Source: Lasioglossum baleicum
Taxonomy: Eukaryota > Arthropoda > Insecta > Hymenoptera > Halictidae
Direction: 5' to 3'
Assembly (NCBI RefSeq): GCF_051020765.1
Contig: NW_027469223.1
Coordinates: 277,970 to 341,969 of the forward strand
Length of the DNA stretch: 64,000 nucleotides
How positions within the stretch are numbered: position 1 is the first letter of the stretch; each line of letters opens with the position of its first letter. Shown piece by piece: positions 27,980-44,492 of the stretch. The notes below the pieces were generated by a model that was given only the letters and a program-made list of their open reading frames with translations, was not told the origin of the DNA and ran no database searches. The translations under genes and the position numbers were made by a program.

Positions 27980-28770
27980 ACGGATAACGCAAGAAGCATA
28001 ACGCATAACGCATAAAGCATAACGCATAACGCATAACGCATAACGCATAACGCATAACGCATAACGCATAACGCATAACGCATAACGCATAACGCATAAC
28101 GCATAACGCATAACGCATAACGCTTAACGCATAACGCATTACGCATAACGCATAACGCATAACGCATAACGCTTAACGCATAGCTCATAACGCATAACGC
28201 ATAACGCTTAACGCATAACGCATAACGCATAACGGATAACGCATAACGCATAACGCATAACGGATAACGCATAACGCATAACGCATAACGCATAACGCAT
28301 AACGCATAACGCATAACGCGTAACGCATAATGCATAACGCATAGCGCTTAACGCATAGCCCATAACGCATAACGCATAACGCATCGCGCATAACGCATAA
28401 CGGATAACGCATAACGCATAACGCATAACGCATAACGCATAACGCATAACGCATAACGCATAACGCATAACGCATAACGCATAACGCATAACGCATAACG
28501 CATAACGCATAACGCATAACGCATAACGCATAACGCATAACGGATAACGCATAACGCATAACGCATAACGCATAACGCATAACGCATAACGCATAACGCA
28601 TAACGCATAACGCATAACGCATAACGCATAACGCATAACGCATAACGCATAACGCATAACGCATAACGCATAACGCATAACGCGTAACGCATAATGCATA
28701 ACGCATAACGCTTAACGCATAGCCCATAACGCATAACGCATAACGCATCGCGCATAACGCATAACGGATA

Positions 28771-29365
28771 ACGCATAACGCATAACGCATAACGCATAAC
28801 GCATAACGCATAACGCATAACGCATAACGCATAACGCATAACGCATAACGCATAACGCATAACGCATAACGCATAACGCATAACGCATAACGCATAACGC
28901 ATAACGCATAACGCATAACGCATAACGCATAACGCATAACGCATAACGCATAACGCATAACGCATAACGCATAACGCATAACGCATAACGCATAACGCAT
29001 AACGCATAACGCATAACGCATAACGCATAACGCATAACGCATAACGCATAACGCATAACGCATAACGCATAACGCATAACGCATAACGCATAACGCATAA
29101 CGCATAACGCATAACGCATAACGCATAACGCATAACGCATAACGCATAACGCATAACGCATAACGCATAACGCATAACGCATAACGCATAACGCATAACG
29201 CATAACGCATAACGCATAACGCATAACGCATAACGCATAACGCATAACGCATAACGCATAACGCATAACGCATAACGCATAACGCATAACGCATAACGCA
29301 TAACGCATAACGCATAACGCATAACGCATAACGCATAACGCATAACGCATAACGCATAACGCATA
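28771..29365. repeat. Pure run of 85 units
   Basis: 595 bp of majority units. The counterpart in the 5.5-kb duplication is 34301-34839 with 77 units; the counterpart at 63895 is cut by the window edge. Confidence 0.92.
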
Positions 29366-29848
29366 ACGGATAACGCAAGAAGCATAACGCATAACGCATA
29401 AAGCATAACGCATAACGCATAACGCAAGAAGCATAACGCATAACGCATAAAGCATAACGCATAACGCATAACGCATAACGCATAACGCATAACGCATAAC
29501 GCATAACGCATAACGCATAACGCATAACGCATAACGCATAACGCATAACGCATAACGCTTAACGCATAACGCATTACGCATAACGCATAACGCATAACGC
29601 ATAACGCTTAACGCATAGCTCATAACGCATAACGCATAACGCTTAACGCATAACGCATAACGCATAACGGATAACGCATAACGCATAACGCATAACGGAT
29701 AACGCATAACGCATAACGCATAACGCATAACGCATAACGCATAACGCATAACGCATAACGCGTAACGCATAATGCATAACGCATAGCGCTTAACGCATAG
29801 CCCATAACGCATAACGCATAACGCATCGCGCATAACGCATAACGGATA

Positions 29849-30338
29849 ACGCATAACGCATAACGCATAACGCATAACGCATAACGCATAACGCATAACG
29901 CATAACGCATAACGCATAACGCATAACGCATAACGCATAACGCATAACGCATAACGCATAACGCATAACGCATAACGCATAACGCATAACGCATAACGCA
30001 TAACGCATAACGCATAACGCATAACGCATAACGCATAACGCATAACGCATAACGCATAACGCATAACGCATAACGCATAACGCATAACGCATAACGCATA
30101 ACGCATAACGCATAACGCATAACGCATAACGCATAACGCATAACGCATAACGCATAACGCATAACGCATAACGCATAACGCATAACGCATAACGCATAAC
30201 GCATAACGCATAACGCATAACGCATAACGCATAACGCATAACGCATAACGCATAACGCATAACGCATAACGCATAACGCATAACGCATAACGCATAACGC
30301 ATAACGCATAACGCATAACGCATAACGCATAACGCATA
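29849..30338. repeat. Pure run of 70 units
   Basis: 490 bp of majority units between two ACGGATA units. The counterpart 35295-35721 has 61 units. Confidence 0.92.
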
Positions 30339-32683
30339 ACGGATAACGCATAACGCATAACGCATAACGCATAACGCATAACGCATAACGCATAACGCAT
30401 AACGCATAACGCATAACGCATAACGCATAACGCATAACGCATAACGCATAACGCATAACGCATAACGCATAACGCATAACGCATAACGCATAACGCATAA
30501 CGCATAACGCATTACGCATAACGCATAACGCATAACGCATAACGCATAACGCATAACGGATAACGCATAACGCATAACGCACAACGGATAACGCATAACG
30601 CATAACGCATAACGCATAACGCATAACGCATAACGCATAACGCATAACGCATAACGCATAACGCATAACGCATAACGCATAACGCATAACGGATAACGCA
30701 TAACGCATAACGCACAACGGATAACGCATAACGCATAACGCATAACGAATTACGCATAACGCATAACCCATAACGCATAACGCATAACGCATAACGCATA
30801 ACGCATAACCCATAACGCTTAACGCATAACGCCTAACGCATAACGCGTAACGCATAATGTATAACGTATAACGCTTAACGCATAGCCCATAACGCATAAC
30901 GCATAACGCATCGCGCATAACGCATAACGGATAACGCATAACGCATAACGCATAACGGATAACGCATAACGCATAACGCATAACGAATTACGCATAACGC
31001 ATAACCCATAACGCATAACGCATAACGCATAACGCATAACGCATAACGCATAACGCATAACGCATAACGCATAACGCATAACGCATAACGCATAACGCAT
31101 AACGCATAACGCATAACGCATAACGCATAACGCATAACGCATAACGCATAACGCATAACGCATAACGCATAACGCATAACGCATAACGCATAACGCATAA
31201 CGCATAACGCATAACGCATAACGCATAACGCATAACGCATAACGCATAACGCATAACGCATAACGCATAACGCATAACGCATAACGCATAACGCATAACG
31301 CATAACGCATAACGCATAACGCATAACGCATAACGCATAACGGATAACGCATAACGCATAACGCACAACGGATAACGCATAACGCATAACGCATAACGAA
31401 TTACGCATAACGCATAACCCATAACGCATAACGCATAACGCATAACGCATAACCCATAACGCTTAACGCATAACGCCTAACGCATAACGCATAACGCATA
31501 ACGCATAACGCATAACGCATAACGCATAACGCATAACGCATAACGCATAACGCATAACGCATAACGGATAACGCATAACGCATAACGCACAACGGATAAC
31601 GCATAACGCATAACGCATAACGCATAACGCATAACGCATAACGCATAACGCATAACGCATAACGCATAACGCATAACGCATAACGGATAACGCATAACGC
31701 ATAACGCACAACGGATAACGCATAACGCATAACGCATAACGAATTACGCATAACGCATAACCCATAACGCATAACGCATAACGCATAACGCATAACGCAT
31801 AACGCATAACGCATAACCCATAACGCTTAACGCATAACGCCTAACGCATAACGCGTAACGCATAATGTATAACGTATAACGCTTAACGCATAGCCCATAA
31901 CGCATAACGCATAACGCATCGCGCATAACGCATAACGGATAACGCATAACGCATAACGCATAACGGATAACGCATAACGCATAACGCATAACGAATTACG
32001 CATAACGCATAACCCATAACGCATAACGCATAACGCATAACGCATAACGCATAACGCATAACGCATAACGCATAACGCATAACGCATAACGCATAACGCA
32101 TAACGGATAACGCAAGAAGCATAACGCATAACGCATAAAGCATAACGCATAACGCATAACGCATAACGCATAACGCATAACGCATAACGCATAACCCATA
32201 ACGCATAACGCATAACGCATAACGCATAACGCATAACGCATAACGCATAACGCATAACGCATAACGCATAACGGATAACGCATAACGCATAACGCATAAC
32301 GCATAACGCATAACGCATAACGCATAACGCATAACGCATAACGCATAACGCATAACGCATAACGCATAACGCATAACGCATAACGCATAACGCATAACGC
32401 ATAACGCATAACGCATAACGCATAACGCATAACGCATAACGCATAACGCATAACGCATAACGCATAACGCATAACGCATAACGCATAACGCATAACGCAT
32501 AACGCATAACGCATAACGCATAACGCATAACGCATAACGCATAACGCATAACGCATAACGCATAACGCATAACGCATAACGCGTAACGCATAACGCGTAA
32601 CGCATAATGCATAACGCATAACGCTTAACGCATAGCCCATAACGCATAACGCATAACGCATCGCGCATAACGCATAACGGATA

Positions 32684-33495
32684 ACGCATAACGCATAACG
32701 CATAACGCATAACGCATAACGCATAACGCATAACGCATAACGCATAACGCATAACGCATAACGCATAACGCATAACGCATAACGCATAACGCATAACGCA
32801 TAACGCATAACGCATAACGCATAACGCATAACGCATAACGCATAACGCATAACGCATAACGCATAACGCATAACGCATAACGCATAACGCATAACGCATA
32901 ACGCATAACGCATAACGCATAACGCATAACGCATAACGCATAACGCATAACGCATAACGCATAACGCATAACGCATAACGCATAACGCATAACGCATAAC
33001 GCATAACGCATAACGCATAACGCATAACGCATAACGCATAACGCATAACGCATAACGCATAACGCATAACGCATAACGCATAACGCATAACGCATAACGC
33101 ATAACGCATAACGCATAACGCATAACGCATAACGCATAACGCATAACGCATAACGCATAACGCATAACGCATAACGCATAACGCATAACGCATAACGCAT
33201 AACGCATAACGCATAACGCATAACGCATAACGCATAACGCATAACGCATAACGCATAACGCATAACGCATAACGCATAACGCATAACGCATAACGCATAA
33301 CGCATAACGCATAACGCATAACGCATAACGCATAACGCATAACGCATAACGCATAACGCATAACGCATAACGCATAACGCATAACGCATAACGCATAACG
33401 CATAACGCATAACGCATAACGCATAACGCATAACGCATAACGCATAACGCATAACGCATAACGCATAACGCATAACGCATAACGCATAACGCATA
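32684..33495. repeat. Pure run of 116 units
   Basis: 812 bp of majority units. It has the same unit number as the run at 62284, although those two lie 29.6 kb apart. Confidence 0.93.
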
Positions 33496-34300
33496 ACGGA
33501 TAACGCAAGAAGCATAACGCATAACGCATAAAGCATAACGCATAACGCATAACGCATAACGCATAACGCATAACGCATAACGCATAACGCATAACGCATA
33601 ACGCATAACGCATAACGCATAACGCATAACGCTTAACGCATAACGCATTACGCATAACGCATAACGCATAACGCATAACGCTTAACGCATAGCTCATAAC
33701 GCATAACGCATAACGCTTAACGCATAACGCATAACGCATAACGGATAACGCATAACGCATAACGCATAACGGATAACGCATAACGCATAACGCATAACGC
33801 ATAACGCATAACGCATAACGCATAACGCGTAACGCATAATGCATAACGCATAGCGCTTAACGCATAGCCCATAACGCATAACGCATAACGCATCGCGCAT
33901 AACGCATAACGGATAACGCATAACGCATAACGCATAACGCATAACGCATAACGCATAACGCATAACGCATAACGCATAACGCATAACGCATAACGCATAA
34001 CGCATAACGCATAACGCATAACGCATAACGCATAACGCATAACGCATAACGGATAACGCATAACGCATAACGCATAACGCATAACGCATAACGCATAACG
34101 CATAACGCATAACGCATAACGCATAACGCATAACGCATAACGCATAACGCATAACGCATAACGCATAACGCATAACGCATAACGCATAACGCATAACGCA
34201 TAACGCATAACGCGTAACGCATAATGCATAACGCATAACGCTTAACGCATAGCCCATAACGCATAACGCATAACGCATCGCGCATAACGCATAACGGATA

Positions 34301-34839
34301 ACGCATAACGCATAACGCATAACGCATAACGCATAACGCATAACGCATAACGCATAACGCATAACGCATAACGCATAACGCATAACGCATAACGCATAAC
34401 GCATAACGCATAACGCATAACGCATAACGCATAACGCATAACGCATAACGCATAACGCATAACGCATAACGCATAACGCATAACGCATAACGCATAACGC
34501 ATAACGCATAACGCATAACGCATAACGCATAACGCATAACGCATAACGCATAACGCATAACGCATAACGCATAACGCATAACGCATAACGCATAACGCAT
34601 AACGCATAACGCATAACGCATAACGCATAACGCATAACGCATAACGCATAACGCATAACGCATAACGCATAACGCATAACGCATAACGCATAACGCATAA
34701 CGCATAACGCATAACGCATAACGCATAACGCATAACGCATAACGCATAACGCATAACGCATAACGCATAACGCATAACGCATAACGCATAACGCATAACG
34801 CATAACGCATAACGCATAACGCATAACGCATAACGCATA
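34301..34839. repeat. Pure run of 77 units
   Basis: 539 bp of majority units, ending at the doubled ACGCAAG cassette near 34.84 kb. Confidence 0.92.
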
Positions 34840-37800
34840 ACGGATAACGCAAGAAGCATAACGCATAACGCATAAAGCATAACGCATAACGCATAACGCA
34901 AGAAGCATAACGCATAACGCATAAAGCATAACGCATAACGCATAACGCATAACGCATAACGCATAACGCATAACGCATAACGCATAACGCATAACGCATA
35001 ACGCATAACGCATAACGCATAACGCATAACGCTTAACGCATAACGCATTACGCATAACGCATAACGCATAACGCATAACGCTTAACGCATAGCTCATAAC
35101 GCATAACGCATAACGCTTAACGCATAACGCATAACGCATAACGGATAACGCATAACGCATAACGCATAACGGATAACGCATAACGCATAACGCATAACGC
35201 ATAACGCGTAACGCATAATGCATAACGCATAGCGCTTAACGCATAGCCCATAACGCATAACGCATAACGCATCGCGCATAACGCATAACGGATAACGCAT
35301 AACGCATAACGCATAACGCATAACGCATAACGCATAACGCATAACGCATAACGCATAACGCATAACGCATAACGCATAACGCATAACGCATAACGCATAA
35401 CGCATAACGCATAACGCATAACGCATAACGCATAACGCATAACGCATAACGCATAACGCATAACGCATAACGCATAACGCATAACGCATAACGCATAACG
35501 CATAACGCATAACGCATAACGCATAACGCATAACGCATAACGCATAACGCATAACGCATAACGCATAACGCATAACGCATAACGCATAACGCATAACGCA
35601 TAACGCATAACGCATAACGCATAACGCATAACGCATAACGCATAACGCATAACGCATAACGCATAACGCATAACGCATAACGCATAACGCATAACGCATA
35701 ACGCATAACGCATAACGCATAACGGATAACGCATAACGCATAACGCATAACGCATAACGGATAACGCATAACGCATAACGCATAACGCATAACGCATAAC
35801 GCATAACGCATAACGCATAACGCATAACGCATAACGCATAACGCATAACGCATAACGCATAACGCATAACGCATAACGCATAACGCATAACGCATAACGC
35901 ATAACGCATAACGCATAACGCATAACGCATAACGCATTACGCATAACGCATAACGCATAACGCATAACGCATAACGCATAACGGATAACGCATAACGCAT
36001 AACGCACAACGGATAACGCATAACGCATAACGCATAACGCATAACGCATAACGCATAACGCATAACGCATAACGCATAACGCATAACGCATAACGCATAA
36101 CGCATAACGCATAACGGATAACGCATAACGCATAACGCACAACGGATAACGCATAACGCATAACGCATAACGAATTACGCATAACGCATAACCCATAACG
36201 CATAACGCATAACGCATAACGCATAACGCATAACCCATAACGCTTAACGCATAACGCCTAACGCATAACGCGTAACGCATAATGTATAACGTATAACGCT
36301 TAACGCATAGCCCATAACGCATAACGCATAACGCATCGCGCATAACGCATAACGGATAACGCATAACGCATAACGCATAACGGATAACGCATAACGCATA
36401 ACGCATAACGAATTACGCATAACGCATAACCCATAACGCATAACGCATAACGCATAACGCATAACGCATAACGCATAACGCATAACGCATAACGCATAAC
36501 GCATAACGCATAACGCATAACGCATAACGCATAACGCATAACGCATAACGCATAACGCATAACGCATAACGCATAACGCATAACGCATAACGCATAACGC
36601 ATAACGCATAACGCATAACGCATAACGCATAACGCATAACGCATAACGCATAACGCATAACGCATAACGCATAACGCATAACGCATAACGCATAACGCAT
36701 AACGCATAACGCATAACGCATAACGCATAACGCATAACGCATAACGCATAACGCATAACGCATAACGGATAACGCATAACGCATAACGCACAACGGATAA
36801 CGCATAACGCATAACGCATAACGAATTACGCATAACGCATAACCCATAACGCATAACGCATAACGCATAACGCATAACCCATAACGCTTAACGCATAACG
36901 CCTAACGCATAACGCGTAACGCATAATGTATAACGTATAACGCTTAACGCATAGCCCATAACGCATAACGCATAACGCATCGCGCATAACGCATAACGGA
37001 TAACGCATAACGCATAACGCATAACGGATAACGCATAACGCATAACGCATAACGAATTACGCATAACGGATAACGCATAACGCATAACGCATAACGCATA
37101 ACGCATAACGCATAACGCATAACGCATAACGCATAACGCATAACGCATAACGCATAACGCATAACGCATAACGCATAACGCATAACGCATAACGCATAAC
37201 GCATAACGCATAACGCATAACGCATAACGCATTACGCATAACGCATAACGCATAACGCATAACGCATAACGCATAACGGATAACGCATAACGCATAACGC
37301 ACAACGGATAACGCATAACGCATAACGCATAACGCATAACGCATAACGCATAACGCATAACGCATAACGCATAACGCATAACGCATAACGCATAACGCAT
37401 AACGCATAACGCATAACGCATAACGCATAACGCATAACGCATAACGCATAACGCATAACGCATAACGCATAACGCATAACGGATAACGCATAACGCATAA
37501 CGCATAACGCATAACGCATAACGCATAACGCATAACGCATAACGCATAACGCATAACGCATAACGCATAACGCATAACGCATAACGCATAACGCATAACG
37601 CATAACGCATAACGCATAACGCATAACGCATAACGCATAACGCATTACGCATAACGCATAACGCATAACGCATAACGCATAACGCATAACGGATAACGCA
37701 TAACGCATAACGCACAACGGATAACGCATAACGCATAACGCATAACGCATAACGCATAACGCATAACGCATAACGCATAACGCATAACGCATAACGCATA

Positions 37801-40800
37801 ACGCATAACGCATAACGCATAACGCATAACGCATAACGGATAATGCATAACGCATAACGCACAACGGATAACGCATAACGCATAACGCATAACGAATTAC
37901 GCATAACGCATAACCCATAACGCATAACGCATAACGCATAACGCATAACCCATAACGCTTAACGCATAACGCCTAACGCATAACGCGTAACGCATAATGT
38001 ATAACGTATAACGCTTAACGCATAGCCCATAACGCATAACGCATAACGCATCGCGCATAACGCATAACGGATAACGCATAACGCATAACGCATAACGGAT
38101 AACGCATAACGCATAACGCATAACGAATTACGCATAACGCATAACCCATAACGCATAACGCATAACGCATAACGAATTACGCATAACGCATAACGCATAA
38201 CGCATAACGCATAACGCATAACGCATAACGCATAACGCATAACGCATAACGCATAACGCATAACGCATAACGCATAACGCATAACGCATAACGCATAACG
38301 CATAACGCATAACGCATAACGCATAACGCATAACGCATAACGCATAACGCATAACGCATAACGGATAACGCATAACGCATAACGCATAACGCATAACGCA
38401 TAACGCATAACGCATAACGCATAACGCATAACGCATAACGCATAACGCATAACGCATAACGCATAACGCATAACGCATAACGCATAACGCATAACGCATA
38501 ACGCATAACGCATAACGCATTACGCATAACGCATAACGCATAACGCATAACGCATAACGCATAACGGATAACGCATAACGCATAACGCACAACGGATAAC
38601 GCATAACGCATAACGCATAACGCATAACGCATAACGCATAACGCATAACGCATAACGCATAACGCATAACGCATAACGCATAACGCATAACGCATAACGC
38701 ATAACGCATAACGCATAACGGATAACGCATAACGCATAACGCACAACGCATAACGCATAACGCATAACGCATAACGCATAACGCATAACGCATAACGCAT
38801 AACGCATAACGCATAACGCATAACGCATAACGCATAACGCATAACGCATAACGGATAACGCATAACGCATAACGCACAACGGATAACGCATAACGCATAA
38901 CGCATAACGAATTACGCATAACGCATAACCCATAACGCATAACGCATAACGCATAACGCATAACGCATAACGCATAACCCATAACGCTTAACGCATAACG
39001 CCTAACGCATAACGCGTAACGCATAATGTATAACGTATAACGCTTAACGCATAGCCCATAACGCATAACGCATAACGCATCGCGCATAACGCATAACGGA
39101 TAACGCATAACGCATAACGCATAACGGATAACGCATAACGCATAACGCATAACGAATTACGCATAACGCATAACCCATAACGCATAACGCATAACGCATA
39201 ACGCATAACGCATAACGCATAACGCATAACGCATAACGCATAACGCATAACGCATAACGCATAACGGATAACGCAAGAAGCATAACGCATAACGCATAAA
39301 GCATAACGCATAACGCATAACGCATAACGCATAACGCATAACGCATAACCCATAACGCATAACGCATAACGCATAACGCATAACGCATAACGCATAACGC
39401 ATAACGCATAACGCATAACGCATAACGGATAACGCATAACGCATAACGCATAACGCATAACGCATAACGCATAACGCATAACGCATAACGCATAACGCAT
39501 AACGCATAACGCATAACGCATAACGCATAACGCATAACGCATAACGCATAACGCATAACGCATAACGCATAACGCATAACGCATAACGCATAACGCATTA
39601 CGCATAACGCATAACGCATAACGCATAACGCATAACGCATAACGGATAACGCATAACGCATAACGCACAACGGATAACGCATAACGCATAACGCATAACG
39701 CATAACGCATAACGCATAACGCATAACGCATAACGCATAACGCATAACGCATAACGCATAACGCATAACGCATAACGCATAACGGATAACGCATAACGCA
39801 TAACGCACAACGGATAACGCATAACGCATAACGCATAACGCATAACGCATAACGCATAACGCATAACGCATAACGCATAACGCATAACGCATAACGCATA
39901 ACGCATAACGCATAACGCATAACGCATAACGCATAACGCATAACGCATAACGCATAACGCATAACGCATAACGGATAACGCATAACGCATAACGCATAAC
40001 GCATAACGCATAACGCATAACGCATAACGCATAACGCATAACGCATAACGCATAACGCATAACGCATAACGCATAACGCATAACGCATAACGCATAACGC
40101 ATAACGCATAACGCATAACGCATTACGCATAACGCATAACGCATAACGCATAACGCATAACGGATAACGCATAACGCATAACGCACAACGGATAACGCAT
40201 AACGCATAACGCATAACGCATAACGCATAACGCATAACGCATAACGCATAACGCATAACGCATAACGCATAACGCATAACGCATAACGCATAACGGATAA
40301 CGCATAACGCATAACGCACAACGGATAACGCATAACGCATAACGCATAACGAATTACGCATAACGCATAACCCATAACGCATAACGCATAACGCATAACG
40401 CATAACGCATAACCCATAACGCTTAACGCATAACGCCTAACGCATAACGCGTAACGCATAATGTATAACGCATAACGCTTAACGCATAGCCCATAACGCA
40501 TAACGCATAACGCATAACGCATAACGCATAACGCATAACGCATAACGCATAACGCATAACGCATAACGCATAACGCATAACGCATAACGCATAACGGATA
40601 ACGCATAACGCATAACGCATAACGCATAACGCATAACGCATAACGCATAACGCATAACGCATAACGCATAACGCATAACGCATAACGCATAACGCATAAC
40701 GCATAACGCATAACGCATAACGCATAACGCATAACGCATAACGCATAACGCATAACGCATTACGCATAACGCATAACGCATAACGCATAACGCATAACGG

Positions 40801-41153
40801 ATAACGCATAACGCATAACGCACAACGGATAACGCATAACGCATAACGCATAACGCATAACGCATAACGCATAACGCATAACGCATAACGCATAACGCAT
40901 AACGCATAACGCATAACGCATAACGCATAACGCATAACGGATAACGCATAACGCATAACGCACAACGGATAACGCATAACGCATAACGCATAACGAATTA
41001 CGCATAACGCATAACCCATAACGCATAACGCATAACGCATAACGCATAACGCATAACGCATAACCCATAACGCTTAACGCATAACGCATAACGCATAACG
41101 CATAACGCATAACGGATAACGCAAGAAGCATAACGCATAACGCATAAAGCATA

Positions 41154-41944
41154 ACGCATAACGCATAACGCATAACGCATAACGCATAACGCATAACGCA
41201 TAACGCATAACGCATAACGCATAACGCATAACGCATAACGCATAACGCATAACGCATAACGCATAACGCATAACGCATAACGCATAACGCATAACGCATA
41301 ACGCATAACGCATAACGCATAACGCATAACGCATAACGCATAACGCATAACGCATAACGCATAACGCATAACGCATAACGCATAACGCATAACGCATAAC
41401 GCATAACGCATAACGCATAACGCATAACGCATAACGCATAACGCATAACGCATAACGCATAACGCATAACGCATAACGCATAACGCATAACGCATAACGC
41501 ATAACGCATAACGCATAACGCATAACGCATAACGCATAACGCATAACGCATAACGCATAACGCATAACGCATAACGCATAACGCATAACGCATAACGCAT
41601 AACGCATAACGCATAACGCATAACGCATAACGCATAACGCATAACGCATAACGCATAACGCATAACGCATAACGCATAACGCATAACGCATAACGCATAA
41701 CGCATAACGCATAACGCATAACGCATAACGCATAACGCATAACGCATAACGCATAACGCATAACGCATAACGCATAACGCATAACGCATAACGCATAACG
41801 CATAACGCATAACGCATAACGCATAACGCATAACGCATAACGCATAACGCATAACGCATAACGCATAACGCATAACGCATAACGCATAACGCATAACGCA
41901 TAACGCATAACGCATAACGCATAACGCATAACGCATAACGCATA
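41154..41944. repeat. Pure run of 113 units
   Basis: 791 bp of majority units directly after an ACGCAAG cassette (AAGCATA at 41147). I found no partner elsewhere in the window with the same flanks. Confidence 0.92.
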
Positions 41945-44016
41945 ACGGATAACGCATAACGCATAACGCATAACGCATAACGCATAACGCATAACGCATA
42001 ACGCATAACGCATAACGCATAACGCATAACGCATAACGGATAACGCATAACGCATAACGCATAACGCATAACGCATAACGCATAACGCATAACGCATAAC
42101 GCATAACGCATAACGCATAACGCATAACGCATAACGCATAACGCATAACGCATAACGCATAACGCATAACGCATAACGCATAACGCATAACGCATAACGC
42201 ATAACGCATAACGCATTACGCATAACGCATAACGCATAACGCATAACGCATAACGCATAACGGATAACGCATAACGCATAACGCACAACGGATAACGCAT
42301 AACGCATAACGCATAACGCATAACGCATAACGCATAACGCATAACGCATAACGCATAACGCATAACGCATAACGCATAACGGATAACGCATAACGCATAA
42401 CGCACAACGGATAACGCATAACGCATAACGCATAACGCATAACGCATAACGCATAACGCATAACGCATAACGCATAACGCATAACGCATAACGCATAACG
42501 CATAACGCATAACGCATAACGCATAACGCATAACGCATAACGCATAACGGATAACGCATAACGCATAACGCATAACGCATAACGCATAACGCATAACGCA
42601 TAACGCATAACGCATAACGCATAACGCATAACGCATAACGCATAACGCATAACGCATAACGCATAACGCATAACGCATAACGCATAACGCATAACGCATA
42701 ACGCATAACGCATAACGCATTACGCATAACGCATAACGCATAACGCATAACGCATAACGGATAACGCATAACGCATAACGCACAACGGATAACGCATAAC
42801 GCATAACGCATAACGCATAACGCATAACGCATAACGCATAACGCATAACGCATAACGCATAACGCATAACGCATAACGCATAACGCATAACGCATAACGC
42901 ATAACGGATAACGCATAACGCATAACGCACAACGGATAACGCATAACGCATAACGCATAACGAATTACGCATAACGCATAACCCATAACGCATAACGCAT
43001 AACGCATAACGCATAACGCATAACCCATAACGCTTAACGCATAACGCCTAACGCATAACGCGTAACGCATAATGTATAACGTATAACGCTTAACGCATAG
43101 CCCATAACGCATAACGCATAACGCATCGCGCATAACGCATAACGGATAACGCATAACGCATAACGCATAACGGATAACGCATAACGCATAACGCATAACG
43201 AATTACGCATAACGCATAACCCATAACGCATAACGCATAACGCATAACGCATAACGCATAACGCATAACGCATAACGCATAACGCATAACGCATAACGCA
43301 TAACGCATAACGCATAACGCATAACGCATAACGCATAACGCATAACGCATAACGCATAACGCATAACGCATAACGCATAACGCATAACGCATAACGCATA
43401 ACGCATAACGCATAACGCATAACGCATAACGCATAACGCATAACGCATAACGCATAACGCATAACGCATAACGCATAACGCATAACGCATAACGCATAAC
43501 GCATAACGCATAACGCATAACGCATAACGCATAACGCATAACGCATAACGCATAACGGATAACGCATAACGCATAACGCATAACGCATAACGCATAACGC
43601 ATAACGCATAACGCATAACGCATAACGCATAACGCATAACGCATAACGCATAACGCATAACGCATAACGCATAACGCATAACGCATAACGCATAACGCAT
43701 AACGCATTACGCATAACGCATAACGCATAACGCATAACGCATAACGCATAACGGATAACGCATAACGCATAACGCACAACGGATAACGCATAACGCATAA
43801 CGCATAACGCATAACGCATAACGCATAACGCATAACGCATAACGCATAACGCATAACGCATAACGCATAACGCATAACGCATAACGGATAACGCATAACG
43901 CATAACGCACAACGGATAACGCATAACGCATAACGCATAACGAATTACGCATAACGCATAACCCATAACGCATAACGCATAACGCATAACGCATAACGCA
44001 TAACGCATAACCCATA

Positions 44017-44492
44017 ACGCTTAACGCATAACGCCTAACGCATAACGCGTAACGCATAATGTATAACGTATAACGCTTAACGCATAGCCCATAACGCATA
44101 ACGCATAACGCATCGCGCATAACGCATAACGGATAACGCATAACGCATAACGCATAACGGATAACGCATAACGCATAACGCATAACGAATTACGCATAAC
44201 GCATAACCCATAACGCATAACGCATAACGCATAACGCATAACGCATAACCCATAACGCTTAACGCATAACGCCTAACGCATAACGCGTAACGCATAATGT
44301 ATAACGTATAACGCTTAACGCATAGCCCATAACGCATAACGCATAACGCATCGCGCATAACGCATAACGGATAACGCATAACGCATAACGCATAACGGAT
44401 AACGCATAACGCATAACGCATAACGAATTACGCATAACGCATAACCCATAACGCATAACGCATAACGCATAACGCATAACGCATAACGCATA
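44017..44492. repeat. Tandem pair of the 238-bp higher-order repeat, zone III type
   Basis: ACGCTTA at 44017 and again at 44255, exactly 238 bp apart, with the same variant order as at 21589. An ACCCATA unit directly precedes each ACGCTTA (44010 for the first), which marks the zone III subfamily. Confidence 0.88.

Larger units (their letters stand above)
18551..28876. repeat. 35.6-kb-spaced super-duplication, copy 1
   Basis: Variants from 18551 onward are repeated in the same order from 54188. Anchor offsets are 35637 (18551/54188), 35588 (near 20.1 kb), 35587 (21827/57414 and 24774/60361), 35599 (25208/60807), 35130 (26832/61962) and 35124 (28764/63888). Rare shared variants include ACGAATA (near 20.06 kb), AGGCATA (near 22.87 kb) and ACCCATA followed by GCGCATA (near 23.69 kb). 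The right limit is set by the window edge in copy 2, so the true end lies further on. Confidence 0.9.
27063..31479. repeat. 5.5-kb-spaced tandem duplication, copy 1 (4,417 bp)
   Basis: Starts at ACGCGTA (27063) and ends at ACGCCTA (31479). It matches 32593-36904 at offsets of 5530, 5516, 5509 and 5425 bp from left to right. Shared landmarks are a 118- or 116-unit pure run, GCGCTTA units, the doubled ACGCAAG cassette near 29.4 kb and a 47-unit pure run at 31011. Confidence 0.87.
32593..36904. repeat. 5.5-kb-spaced tandem duplication, copy 2 (4,312 bp)
   Basis: Partner of 27063-31479, shorter by 15 units, with losses placed in pure runs. The doubled ACGCAAG cassette is near 34.84-34.93 kb and the 47-unit run is at 36436. 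Past the ACGCCTA at 36898 this copy continues into a 238-bp unit, while copy 1 turns into a pure run. Confidence 0.87.
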
